Assembly: GCA_016720115.1 (NCBI GenBank)
Contig: JADJXT010000002.1
Coordinates: 248,001 to 312,000 of the forward strand
Direction: 5' to 3'
Source of the DNA: Sphingomonadales bacterium
GTDB taxonomy: Bacteria > Pseudomonadota > Alphaproteobacteria > Sphingomonadales > Sphingomonadaceae
DNA: 64,000 nucleotides
Shown here: piece by piece, positions 8,160-16,536 of the stretch
Layout: each line of letters opens with the position of its first letter
Position numbering within the stretch: position 1 is the first letter of the stretch
The notes under the pieces: generated by a model
What the model saw: only the letters and a program-made list of their open reading frames with translations
The model's database searches: none
Told to the model about the DNA's origin: nothing
Position numbers and translations under genes: made by a program

Positions 8160-8867
8160 ATGGGCGGATTGCAGGGCAGGATAGCGCTGGTCACCGGCGC
8201 CAGCCGGGGCATCGGCGCAGCAACGGCGGAGAAGCTGGCAGCCGAAGGCGCCCATGTCATTTTGACGGCGCGGACGGCCAAAGACCTTGAAGCCGTCGAA
8301 CAACGCATATTCGAAGCAGGCGGCAACGCGACGATCGCCCCCATGGACCTGACCGAAGCGGGCAACAATGAACGGCTTGCTTCCGCCGTTCGTGAACGAT
8401 GGGGCAAACTCGACATGTTGGTGCTCAACGCAGCGATACTGGGCACATTGGCACCCGTTTCGGTGATCGACGCGGCGGAGTTCAACCGCGTGCTGACGCT
8501 GAACCTGCTCGCACAGCAAGCGCTGCTGGCAGCGTTCGATGGCCTGCTTCGTGCCAGCGATTCCGGGCGACTGGTCGTGCTGACAAGCAGCGTCGGGCAA
8601 CAGCCCCGTGCCTATTGGGGCGCCTATGGGGCGTCCAAGGCCGCGCTTGAAAATCTGGCTCTCAGCTATGCAGAGGAAGTGCGGAACCTGTCTTCGGTGC
8701 GTGTAGCGATTGTCGATCCGGGCCGCACCCGCACCCAGATGCGCGCAAAGGCCTATCCGGGTGAAGACCCCGCCACGGTCAAGGATCCGTCGGTAGTGGC
8801 AGAGGCCATTTCCGGTCTGCTCGCCAGCGATTTCGAAACCGGGCAGCGTATCGCCATTCCCGGCTGA
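8160..8867 (+). CDS. Short-chain dehydrogenase/reductase
   Basis: The 235-residue protein has the classical SDR signatures: TGASRGIG cofactor-binding loop near residue 13, NAA motif (LNAAILG), a catalytic Ser in TSSVG and YGASK as the Tyr-x-x-x-Lys pair. ARTAKDL after beta-2 suggests NADPH preference by family rule. The substrate cannot be told from sequence. It follows purF by 3 bases, and this purF-SDR pairing suggests co-expression rather than a shared pathway. Confidence 0.9.
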   Translation: MGGLQGRIALVTGASRGIGAATAEKLAAEGAHVILTARTAKDLEAVEQRIFEAGGNATIAPMDLTEAGNNERLASAVRERWGKLDMLVLNAAILGTLAPVSVIDAAEFNRVLTLNLLAQQALLAAFDGLLRASDSGRLVVLTSSVGQQPRAYWGAYGASKAALENLALSYAEEVRNLSSVRVAIVDPGRTRTQMRAKAYPGEDPATVKDPSVVAEAISGLLASDFETGQRIAIPG

Positions 8868-8882
8868 TTGCCGCGGGCAGCC

Positions 8883-10271
8883 TCAGCCTAGCATCGCATA
8901 AGCCGCAAGTGCGCGTTCGCGCGCCTCGCGATGGCCGATGATTTTTGCCGGATAGTCCTTCGTGCGAACACCATGCTCGTCCGGATCGTGAATGGCCTTG
9001 TCACCCAGCCCCGCAAGCTCGGGCACCCAGCGCCGGATATAGCCCGCCGCATCGAATTTCTCCGATTGCGATAGCGGCGCCATGATCCGCACGAACATGT
9101 TGCTGTCGACCCCGCTGCCCGCAGTCCACTGCCAGTTGACTGCGTTCGAGCCATAATCGGCATCTACCAGCGTGTCCCAGAACCATTGCTCGCCCTTGCG
9201 CCAGTCGATCAGCAAATGCTTGATCAGGAAAGAGGCAGCAATCATCCGCACACGGTTGTGCATCCATCCTGTGGCCCAGAGCTGCCGCATCCCGGCATCG
9301 ACGATGGGATAGCCGGTCTGCCCCTTTTGCCAGGCAGAAAGGTCGGCGTCGGCCTCTCTGCCCGTGCGCCATGGCAGTCTGTCGAACGCCTCACGCGCAT
9401 TCTTGCTGCCATATTCGGGAAACTGCACAATGATATTCTGCGCATAATCGCGCCAGACAAGTTCTTTCAGGAATATGTCGACCGAACCACCTGCCTTCAT
9501 CGTCGCGTGCCAGCAGGCGGCGGGGGAAATCTCGCCGAAATGCAGATGCGGCGAAAGGAATGAAGAGCCGTCGACCGAGGGTAAATTGCGCTGCTCGTCA
9601 TAAAGGCGCGCATGGTCGGCAAAGTCCGCAAGCCGTTCGCGCGCGCCAGCTTCACCCGGCGCCCACATGCCCCTCATGCCTCCGGCCCAATCTGGCTTGT
9701 TCGGCAGCAGCTTCCAGTCGGCGAGCTTATCGCTCTCTGGCCAGGCGGCGGGCGCTTTCATTTCCTTAGGCGCGGGCAATGGCTTTGGCGGCGGCATATG
9801 CTGCCACAGCGCGCGCATGAAGGGGGTGTAGATTTTGAACGGCGTCCCCGATCCGGTCCACACACTGCCCGGCGGCATCAGATAGTTGCCATCATGGCAA
9901 ATAAAGTCACAGCCTGCAGGCAAGGCCTTCGCCACCGCCTTTTCGGCATTGCGCCACCAGGGTTCGTAATGGCGGATGCAATGGATGGCGCTTGCACCGG
10001 TTTCGGCCACCAGCACCGGAAGAATATCCGTCACCTTCCCGTGCCGCAGGATCAGCCTTGAACCAAGTTTGCGCAAATCGACGTCGAGCGATGCAATGCT
10101 GTGATGCAGCCACCAGCGCGACGCTCCACCCATTCGGCGATGTTTGGGCGTTTCATCGTCGAGGATATAGATAGGGATTACCGGCGCGCCGCTCGCAATT
10201 GCCGCCGCCAGCGCAGCCTGATCGGCAAGGCGGAGGTCGCGGCGGATCCAGAGGAGAACGGGGGCGTTCAT
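8883..10271 (-). CDS. phrB: Deoxyribodipyrimidine photo-lyase (cryptochrome/photolyase family)
   Basis: The 462-residue protein has the antenna-binding alpha/beta domain (VLLWIRRDLRLADQAAL at the N-terminus) and the FAD-binding helical domain, with LHFGEISP, YPIVDAGMRQL, WMHNRVRM and the DYGSNAVNWQWTAGSGVDS stretch typical of class I cyclobutane pyrimidine dimer photolyases. It repairs UV dimers in DNA using blue light. It overlaps the upstream YdjM-like gene by 4 bases (ATGA), so the two are co-transcribed. A cryptochrome function cannot be excluded from sequence alone, but the class I repair signature is strong. Confidence 0.94.
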   Translation of the reverse strand: MNAPVLLWIRRDLRLADQAALAAAIASGAPVIPIYILDDETPKHRRMGGASRWWLHHSIASLDVDLRKLGSRLILRHGKVTDILPVLVAETGASAIHCIRHYEPWWRNAEKAVAKALPAGCDFICHDGNYLMPPGSVWTGSGTPFKIYTPFMRALWQHMPPPKPLPAPKEMKAPAAWPESDKLADWKLLPNKPDWAGGMRGMWAPGEAGARERLADFADHARLYDEQRNLPSVDGSSFLSPHLHFGEISPAACWHATMKAGGSVDIFLKELVWRDYAQNIIVQFPEYGSKNAREAFDRLPWRTGREADADLSAWQKGQTGYPIVDAGMRQLWATGWMHNRVRMIAASFLIKHLLIDWRKGEQWFWDTLVDADYGSNAVNWQWTAGSGVDSNMFVRIMAPLSQSEKFDAAGYIRRWVPELAGLGDKAIHDPDEHGVRTKDYPAKIIGHREARERALAAYAMLG

Positions 10272-11209
10272 TCGTAAAATTCGGCTTTTGCTGTGAAATT
10301 GGAATCAGCGGGCGAATTCATAAACCTTTGATCTTTCAGGGTCAGCACCGTATCGTTTACATTTCCAACCGGCATACGCGACCAGAAGAGGAAAGGCTTG
10401 GCATCGCGAAATGGTGAGTCCGTAAAACGCCTGACTGCCTTTGTCCGCATATTATGTGCCCGGTGTTCAGTTTGGAATTTTGCGCCATATCCAATGCTGA
10501 AGCTGCCAAAGCCATAATGTTCAGCATCGCGCCACAACAGCTCTCGCCGCCAGAAAGCTAGTGGGACTGGATTTGCAACTACAACAGGATCACGAATGAT
10601 TACTGTTGGGCTGTTGCCACTTCGCAATTGCTTTAACGCTGCATCCTTGGCTGTCGCCGTAATCGCCCCATTAGCAAATATATATCCGCATATTACCAGA
10701 AAAGCAGTTTTCGCCGGACGTTGCCAGTGTTTGCGCCCCGCCCGCTCGCGCCGCAACGATAGACAAAAACCGAATATCGCCGCCGCCCAAATCCAGATGT
10801 CGATGATGAATAGCGTATCGCCATAAAACCATCGGCTGGAAAATGGCTCAAGCAAGCGAATGCCGTAGCTGTTGAACCAGTCGAAAAGCGGATGGCTGAG
10901 GCAGCCGATATAGGCGAGCGCGAATAGCCAACCCTTGTGCACCGGCAATCGCTTATCGCTTGGCCGCCATTTGTCCCAGGCGAGCATCGCCGCCCAAAGC
11001 AGCAACGGCAGCAGCAGCATCGCAACCGGCCCATGCGTTATCCCGCGCCGAATTGCCAGATGCTGATGCCCGCCGAGCAGCACGGCGACGGCATCGATAT
11101 CGGGCAAGTTCGCCGCGATAATCAGCGTCGGCATCGCAAGCCCGGTCTTCCGCTTCAGGCCCATCTGACCAAGCAGCGCGCCGACTAGCGAATGTGTCAG
11201 ATTATCCAT
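10268..11209 (-). CDS. Inner-membrane YdjM-type (DUF457) putative metal-dependent hydrolase
   Basis: The 313-residue protein starts MDNLTHSLVGALLGQMGLKRK, with the N-terminal His and the later NLPDID and RRGITHGP motifs of the YdjM/YbcI (DUF457) family. It has several hydrophobic segments in the first 190 residues and a soluble C-terminal region. The family includes LexA-regulated inner-membrane proteins of E. coli. I see no GTTC-N7-GTTC box immediately upstream here. Coupling to the photolyase gene by a 4-base overlap suggests a link to the light or DNA-damage response, but this is inference. Confidence 0.8.
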   Translation of the reverse strand: MDNLTHSLVGALLGQMGLKRKTGLAMPTLIIAANLPDIDAVAVLLGGHQHLAIRRGITHGPVAMLLLPLLLWAAMLAWDKWRPSDKRLPVHKGWLFALAYIGCLSHPLFDWFNSYGIRLLEPFSSRWFYGDTLFIIDIWIWAAAIFGFCLSLRRERAGRKHWQRPAKTAFLVICGYIFANGAITATAKDAALKQLRSGNSPTVIIRDPVVVANPVPLAFWRRELLWRDAEHYGFGSFSIGYGAKFQTEHRAHNMRTKAVRRFTDSPFRDAKPFLFWSRMPVGNVNDTVLTLKDQRFMNSPADSNFTAKAEFYE

Positions 11210-11227
11210 GAATGTCCCGATTGGGTT

Positions 11228-11352
11228 GATTCACCCTACGCACCAACAATTCGACGACGTTGCGCCGCAGGCAATCATTGTTCGTCACTCGAGGCTCGAT
11301 CAAAGCGACAGCTGCGCTTCGCGCACAACATCGTTGGTCCGTAGGGTGAATC
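11228..11352. repeat. Inverted-repeat element of about 125 bp
   Basis: The ends, GATTCACCCTACGCACCAAC (11228-11247) and its inverse (11333-11352), match at 19 of 20 positions. The 85-base interior has no open reading frame. No clear target duplication is visible. It lies in the 164-base gap between korB and the YdjM-like gene and looks like a short non-autonomous repeat (MITE- or REP-like) rather than a simple terminator, because no T-run follows. Confidence 0.6.
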
Positions 11353-11373
11353 CGGATTGCTGCAAATATGCGA

Positions 11374-12390
11374 TCACTCAACCGTCCAGGTTTGCCCCTT
11401 GCTAATAAGGGCCTGCAGGTCGGGCGTCTTGCCTTCGGACAGCTTGGCATTCTGCTCGACCACCGCGCTGTCGAAGGTCGGGCGCGGATCATCATACAGC
11501 ACGCCCAGCGCCATCGGGAATTCGCCAAACGGCATTTCGACCAGCATGTGCGCAATCGCGCGGTTCTTCACATTGTGGACGATAACGCCTGCCGCCTGCC
11601 AGTCGCCCTCGGCCACGCCAACGACCTTGAGGGTCAGCGTTTCCATGTCCATCGCGATGCCTTTGGTGCCACCGTCGAACAGCATCGGCTGGCCATCCTG
11701 CAACCAGAGCTGGCGGGCCTCAGCGCCCTTGGGGGCGGCGAAATCCTCGAACACGTCCTTGTTGTACACGATGCAGTTCTGGAAGATTTCGATGAAGGCT
11801 GCGCCCTTGTGCGCGTGCGCGGCCTTCAGCACATCGGGCAGATGCTTCGAAACGTCGAACCCGCGTGCCACAAAGCGCGCGCCGGAACCCAAGGCGAAGG
11901 CGCAAGGTGTAGCAGGACGATCGACTGAACCGAAAGGCGTCGATGGCGATTTGGTACCAACGCGGCTGGTCGGCGAGTATTGGCCTTTGGTCAGCCCGTA
12001 AATCTCGTTGTTGAACAGCAGTATCTGGCAATCGAGATTGCGGCGCAGCAGGTGCATCGTGTGATTGCCCCCGATCGACAATGCGTCGCCGTCACCGGTG
12101 ATGATCCAGACGTCGAGGTCGGGATTGGCAAGCTTTACCCCCGTCGCCACCGCAGGCGCGCGGCCGTGGATGGTGTGAAAGCCATAGGTTTCCATATAAT
12201 AAGGGAAACGCGACGAGCAGCCGATGCCTGAAACGAACACGGTGTTTTCCGGTGTCGATCCCAGTTCCGGCATAGTGCGCTGCACCGCCTTCAATATCGC
12301 ATAGTCGCCGCAACCGGGGCACCAGCGGACTTCCTGATCAGTCTCCCAATCCTTGGGTGACGATTTCTGGATGGGGGTCATGTCGTTCAT
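11374..12390 (-). CDS. korB: 2-oxoacid:ferredoxin oxidoreductase, beta subunit (2-oxoglutarate type)
   Basis: The 338-residue subunit binds thiamine diphosphate and one iron-sulfur cluster. CPGCGDY (Cys24, Cys27), Cys57 in SGIGCSSRFP and the FQNC cysteine are the likely cluster ligands. GDGDALSIGGNH from about residue 98 followed by NNEIYGLTKGQ is the TPP/Mg site. Together with KorA it oxidatively decarboxylates 2-oxoglutarate to succinyl-CoA, reducing ferredoxin. Specificity is assigned by similarity to the two-subunit KorAB class known from Mycobacterium and other aerobes; pyruvate or branched-chain substrates are not excluded. It overlaps korA by 4 bases. Confidence 0.9.
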   Translation of the reverse strand: MNDMTPIQKSSPKDWETDQEVRWCPGCGDYAILKAVQRTMPELGSTPENTVFVSGIGCSSRFPYYMETYGFHTIHGRAPAVATGVKLANPDLDVWIITGDGDALSIGGNHTMHLLRRNLDCQILLFNNEIYGLTKGQYSPTSRVGTKSPSTPFGSVDRPATPCAFALGSGARFVARGFDVSKHLPDVLKAAHAHKGAAFIEIFQNCIVYNKDVFEDFAAPKGAEARQLWLQDGQPMLFDGGTKGIAMDMETLTLKVVGVAEGDWQAAGVIVHNVKNRAIAHMLVEMPFGEFPMALGVLYDDPRPTFDSAVVEQNAKLSEGKTPDLQALISKGQTWTVE

Positions 12391-14273
12391 GCGAGTGCTT
12401 CCTCGATGGCGGCTTCAATTTCGTGGATGCGGAAAGGCTGGCCGCTTACCTTGTTCAGCGGCTTGGCGTCGATCAGATACTGATCGCGCAGCACGGTCTT
12501 GAACTGGCCGGTGTTCATTTCGGGCACGATGACCTTGTCGTAACTGCGCAGCAGATCGCCCAGATTGCCGGGCATCGGCCAGATATGGCGGACGTGGATG
12601 TGGCTGACATCATGGCCCTTGACGCGCATCCGACGAACCGCCTGATGGATCGGGCCGAAGGTAGAGCCCCAGCCGACCACGGCCAGCTTGCCGCCTTCGC
12701 TACCAAGGCAGACATCCTGATCGGGAATGTGGCTCGCTATGCCATCGACCTTGCCCTTTCGGATGTCGGTCATCGCCTGGTGGTTGGCAGGTGAGTAATT
12801 GAGGTGTCCGGTATCGACCTCCTTCTCGATCCCGCCGATGCGGTGCAGCAGGCCGGGCGTGCCGGGCTTCACCCAGGGGCGCGCGAGCTTGGCGTCGCGG
12901 CCATAGGGTTTGAATCCCCCTTCGGGAACATGATCGAGGAATGAAACCGGGAACGGCTTGTAGCTGCTCATATCCGGCACCTTCCACGGTTCCGCCGCAT
13001 TGGCGATATAACCGTCAGTCAGCAGGATGACGGGCGTCATGAACTGCGTCGCGATCCGCACCGCCTCGATCGCGCAGTCGAACACGTCACCGGGGCTGCG
13101 TGCCGCGATCACCGGCAGCGGGGTGTCGCCGTTACGGCCATAGACCGCCTGATAGAGATCCGACTGCTCGGTCTTGGTGGGAAGCCCGGTCGAAGGGCCG
13201 CCACGCTGCGAGTTGACGATGACGAGCGGAAGCTCGGTCATCACCGCAAGCCCGATGGCTTCGGTCTTGAGCGCGATGCCGGGGCCGGAGGATGAAGTGA
13301 CACCCAACTGCCCGGCATAGGATGCGCCGATCGCCGAGGCGATCGCGGCAATTTCGTCCTCCGCCTGGAAGGTGGTGACGCCATATTCCTTGAAACGGGC
13401 CAGCGCGTGCAGGATCGAGCTGGCGGGCGTAATCGGATAGCCGCCGAAAAACATCTTCACGCCGGCAAGCTGACACCCTGCAACAAGCCCCATCGCTGCG
13501 GCATCGGCACCATTTATCGTGCGATACAGACCCGCCTCGGCGGGCGCGGCATCGACATGCTTGCGCGGAATGGGCACTGCGCCGGGATTGCCGATTTCCG
13601 CCGTTTCGCCATAGGCATGGCCAGCATTGAGCGCGGCGATATTGGCATCGGCAAGGATGGGGTTCTTGGCGAACTTGTCCTTCAGCCACTGGACGATCGG
13701 CTCGCGGTCGCGATCGAACATCCAGAGCGCGAGGCCCAGCGTCCACATATTCTTGCAGCGCAGCGCTTCCTTGTTGCCCAAACCGAACGGCTTTACCGCA
13801 TCCATTGTCAACTGGCTGATGTTGAAATGGACGAGCTGCCACTTGCCGAGCGAGCCATCCTCAAGCGGGTTCACATCATATTGCGCCTTGGCGAGGTTAC
13901 GCGCGTTGAACTCGCCATCGTCCGCGATGATCAGACCGCCGGGTTTGAGATCGGGCGCGTTGGTCTTGAGCGCCGCCGGGTTCATCGCGATCAGTACGTC
14001 CGGGGCATCGCCCGCGGTTTCGATATCCGACGAACCGAAATTGATCTGGAATGCCGACACGCCAAACAGCGTGCCCTGCGGCGCGCGAATTTCGGCAGGA
14101 AAATCGGGGAAGGTCGCAAAGTCGTTGCCCGCCAGTGCCGAAGAAAGCGTGAACTGCCCGCCGGTCAGCTGCATCCCGTCGCCCGAGTCCCCCGCAAAGC
14201 GGACCACTACGGCTTCGGGATGGGGGATGTCGGCTTGGGATTGGGTATCGATGCTGCGCGCGGCAGTGGCCAT
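12387..14273 (-). CDS. korA: 2-oxoacid:ferredoxin oxidoreductase, fused gamma-alpha subunit (2-oxoglutarate type)
   Basis: The 628-residue protein fuses the gamma domain (RFAGDSGDGMQLTGGQF at about residues 25-42, then PDFPAEIRAPQGTLFG) to the alpha pyrimidine-binding domain (GANAAAMG-like region, FGGYPITPASSILHAL, QAEDEIAAIASAIGASYAG, TSSSGPGIALKTE). This is the two-subunit architecture found in organisms that grow in air. No delta ferredoxin subunit and no ferredoxin gene are adjacent, so an electron acceptor must be encoded elsewhere. It is the first gene of the korAB operon, with the start ATG at 14273. Confidence 0.92.
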   Translation of the reverse strand: MATAARSIDTQSQADIPHPEAVVVRFAGDSGDGMQLTGGQFTLSSALAGNDFATFPDFPAEIRAPQGTLFGVSAFQINFGSSDIETAGDAPDVLIAMNPAALKTNAPDLKPGGLIIADDGEFNARNLAKAQYDVNPLEDGSLGKWQLVHFNISQLTMDAVKPFGLGNKEALRCKNMWTLGLALWMFDRDREPIVQWLKDKFAKNPILADANIAALNAGHAYGETAEIGNPGAVPIPRKHVDAAPAEAGLYRTINGADAAAMGLVAGCQLAGVKMFFGGYPITPASSILHALARFKEYGVTTFQAEDEIAAIASAIGASYAGQLGVTSSSGPGIALKTEAIGLAVMTELPLVIVNSQRGGPSTGLPTKTEQSDLYQAVYGRNGDTPLPVIAARSPGDVFDCAIEAVRIATQFMTPVILLTDGYIANAAEPWKVPDMSSYKPFPVSFLDHVPEGGFKPYGRDAKLARPWVKPGTPGLLHRIGGIEKEVDTGHLNYSPANHQAMTDIRKGKVDGIASHIPDQDVCLGSEGGKLAVVGWGSTFGPIHQAVRRMRVKGHDVSHIHVRHIWPMPGNLGDLLRSYDKVIVPEMNTGQFKTVLRDQYLIDAKPLNKVSGQPFRIHEIEAAIEEALA

Positions 14274-14437
14274 TTCGTATAGTCCCGCAATTTTAATTGT
14301 TCTGTTAATGCCTTCTTATGCGCGCTTTTGCGCCAAATCCAAATAGGAAATCTGTTTTGCAACACAGTCCGGCTTTGTCATGGACGCGCCCTGGCGTTCG
14401 GGTTATGCCTTTGCCGGACAAGGACTGGAGAGAGACG

Positions 14438-15391
14438 ATGAGCGACCATTTTGTGCGGCCGGATGTGCAGGCCTTTCTCGAATTTCTGAACGCCCAGCCG
14501 GGGCCGAAGATGCACGAGCTTTCCGCTACGGAAGCGCGCGGGATGATGACGGTTATGGGCACGATGGCCGAGGAAGACCTTGGCGATCTCGCGGTAATCC
14601 GCGACCTCTCGATCCCCGGGCCTGCAGGTGCGATTCCGGCGCGACTCTATGATGTGCGCGAAAGCCGCGCTGCCGGCCCTGTGATGGTTTTCTACCATGG
14701 CGGCGGCTTTGTGATCGGCGATCTGGACATTTACGGCCCCTATTGCGCCGAAGTTTCGCGCCAGATGGACATGCCGGTCATCTCGATCGACTATCGCCTG
14801 GCCCCGGAACATCGTTTCCCGGCAGCCGCCGTCGATTGTGAGGCAGCGACCCGCTGGATTGCCGGAAGCCCTGCCGAACTCGGGTTGGAGGTGACCGGAC
14901 TTGTCACCTCGGGCGACAGCGCGGGCGGCAACCTGACCATAGTTACCACCATGGCGCTGCGCGACAATCCGGCTGCTGTTCCGGTGTTGGTGCAGCATCC
15001 GATCTATCCGGTGGTCACCGACAGCGATGATTGGCAGAGCATGCGTGACTTTGCCGATGGCTTCCTGCTGACAGCCGACTCAATGGCCTATTTCCACGCC
15101 GCCTATGAAGCGGATGCGAATGACTATCGCGGCGCGCCGATCAAATTTGAACAACAAGGCATGCCGCCTTCACTTGTGACCACCGCCAGCCTCGATCCGC
15201 TGCGCGACCAGGGGCTCGCCTATGTTGAGGTTTTGAAGGCAGCAGGTGTGCCCGTGCAGCATCGCAGCGCCGACGGCAACATTCATGGCCATATCACGCT
15301 GCGCAAGGGCATCCCTTCGTCGAAGGAAGACGTTGCGGGCAATCTTGCCACGTTGAAGACAATGCTCGCCGAAGCCATGGCTGACGCCTGA
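14438..15391 (+). CDS. Alpha/beta hydrolase of the hormone-sensitive-lipase family (esterase/lipase)
   Basis: About 317 residues. YHGGGFVIGDLD is the oxyanion-hole HGGG motif of the HSL family, GDSAGG holds the catalytic serine, and the Asp of SLDPLRDQ and the His of NIHGHI complete the triad. Such enzymes hydrolyse short or medium acyl esters. The start is placed at ATG 14438, because GGAG lies 7 bases upstream; the open frame extends to 14318 without a good site. No signal peptide is seen, so it is probably cytoplasmic. rppH follows after 10 bases. Confidence 0.9.
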   Translation: MSDHFVRPDVQAFLEFLNAQPGPKMHELSATEARGMMTVMGTMAEEDLGDLAVIRDLSIPGPAGAIPARLYDVRESRAAGPVMVFYHGGGFVIGDLDIYGPYCAEVSRQMDMPVISIDYRLAPEHRFPAAAVDCEAATRWIAGSPAELGLEVTGLVTSGDSAGGNLTIVTTMALRDNPAAVPVLVQHPIYPVVTDSDDWQSMRDFADGFLLTADSMAYFHAAYEADANDYRGAPIKFEQQGMPPSLVTTASLDPLRDQGLAYVEVLKAAGVPVQHRSADGNIHGHITLRKGIPSSKEDVAGNLATLKTMLAEAMADA

Positions 15392-15401
15392 GACCTTAGT
15401 C

Positions 15402-15878
15402 ATGCGCGAGACAGAAGACCTGCCCTACCGCCCCTGCGCGGGCATCATGCTCGCCAACCGGGCGGGGCTGGTCTTTGTCGGCCAGCGCATCGACAATCCC
15501 GGTGACGCCTGGCAGATGCCGCAGGGCGGAATCGACCCAGGCGAAGACCCGGAAGTTGCCGCATTTCGCGAGCTGGGCGAAGAAACCGGACTGCTGCCCG
15601 ATCATGTCGACCTTCTGGCGCGCAGCCGCGAGGAATATTTCTACGACCTGCCACCCGAATTGCAGGGCAATATCTGGGGCGGGCGCTGGCGCGGACAGCG
15701 GCAATGGTGGTTCCTGATGCGCTTCAAGGGCGAGGATGCCGATATCAACATCGAAACCCACATTCCCGAATTCTCGCGCTGGAAATGGGCCGAAGCGCAG
15801 GACTTACCGAAGCTGATCGTGCCGTTTAAACGGCGGATATATGAAGGCGTGGTCACGGAATTTGGGCCGCTGATTTAG
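15402..15878 (+). CDS. rppH: RNA pyrophosphohydrolase
   Basis: The 158-residue Nudix hydrolase starts with YRPCAGIMLANRAGLVFVGQR and has MPQGGIDPGEDPEVAAFREL, then GEETG, the Nudix box. The EYFYDLP stretch and QRQWWFLMRFKG are typical of RppH rather than of other Nudix enzymes. RppH removes pyrophosphate from 5' triphosphorylated RNA, which starts RNase E-dependent decay of mRNA. It lies 10 bases downstream of the HSL-type esterase gene and ends at a REP-type repeat. Confidence 0.95.
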   Translation: MRETEDLPYRPCAGIMLANRAGLVFVGQRIDNPGDAWQMPQGGIDPGEDPEVAAFRELGEETGLLPDHVDLLARSREEYFYDLPPELQGNIWGGRWRGQRQWWFLMRFKGEDADINIETHIPEFSRWKWAEAQDLPKLIVPFKRRIYEGVVTEFGPLI

Positions 15879-15887
15879 GGCAATATT

Positions 15888-15979
15888 CTCCCCTCCCGCT
15901 TGCGGGAGGGGCCGGGGGAGGGTCTGAAAGGGCGCAAGGCTCGCTTCGCTCGTCCCCTCCCGCAAGCGGGAGAGGAGAA
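15888..15979. repeat. REP pair, family B (CTCCCGCTTGCGGGAG core)
   Basis: Two GC-rich palindromes with the core CTCCCGCTTGCGGGAG (within 15890-15911) and its inverse CTCCCGCAAGCGGGAG (15954-15972) are arranged as an inverted pair around about 42 bases that include AAGGCTCGCTTCGCTCGT. This resembles a REPIN. It lies between the convergent rppH and TPR genes and may act as a bidirectional transcript end. A second element of the family is at 17722-17820. Confidence 0.85.
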
Positions 15980-15984
15980 GTACC

Positions 15985-16497
15985 CTAATTCGTCTTCTCT
16001 ACCGTCGGCTTTATTTCCACCGCGCTGGCCTGCAATGCATCCTTGGCCCCGGCTTTTTCGATAGCGAGGGCCAGACGATCGCTCTCGCCGCATTTGCTGC
16101 GGCACAAAATCTGCAATCGCGCGAGGTTCTTCTTTGCTGCATCCAGCGCGCCTTTGGAGGCCATCAATTCGCCTTGAGCCGCAATGACCGCAACATCATT
16201 AGGTTCGATATCGAGCGCGCTCTTGTAGAAAGAGATCGCCTTGCCCTTAAGCCCTTGCTGCGCCGAAACCTCGGCCATGCCGACAAAGGCAGCACGGTTG
16301 CGCGGATCGACCGCCAGCGCGGTTTCGAACCAGCCCAATGCGCTGTCCAGTTCGCCCGCCTTTTGCGCGGCGGCACCTTCGGCGACGAGTGCGACCGATT
16401 GCGGGTCGATTTCATGATCGGCCTTTTTCCCGATGCTTGCGCTCGAAGCCATCAGAAATACCGCAGACAGTGCGATGACAGGAGGGGAGAAACGCAT
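15985..16497 (-). CDS. Exported TPR-repeat protein
   Basis: About 170 residues. The N-terminus is a signal-peptide-like segment (MRFSPPVIALSAVFLMASSAS). Residues 35-135 form about three TPR units with the spacing of alternating Ala/Gly/Tyr/Pro positions (for example ALGWFETALAVDPRNRAAF). The C-terminus has two cysteines and a lysine-rich tail. ATG 16497 is chosen because GGAAG lies 7 bases ahead; a GTG at 16521 extends the frame by 8 residues. It lies downstream of rsmB in the same direction. Probably a periplasmic scaffold; function unknown. Confidence 0.8.
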   Translation of the reverse strand: MRFSPPVIALSAVFLMASSASIGKKADHEIDPQSVALVAEGAAAQKAGELDSALGWFETALAVDPRNRAAFVGMAEVSAQQGLKGKAISFYKSALDIEPNDVAVIAAQGELMASKGALDAAKKNLARLQILCRSKCGESDRLALAIEKAGAKDALQASAVEIKPTVEKTN

Positions 16498-16536
16498 AAT
16501 CAGCTTCCAGATATTAGACACCGGTAGCCCCCGCTA

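Noticed and set aside
7479..8600. 373-residue open frame opposite purF and the SDR gene
   Set aside because: Spans the boundary between two well-supported genes on the other strand, so it is an artefact.
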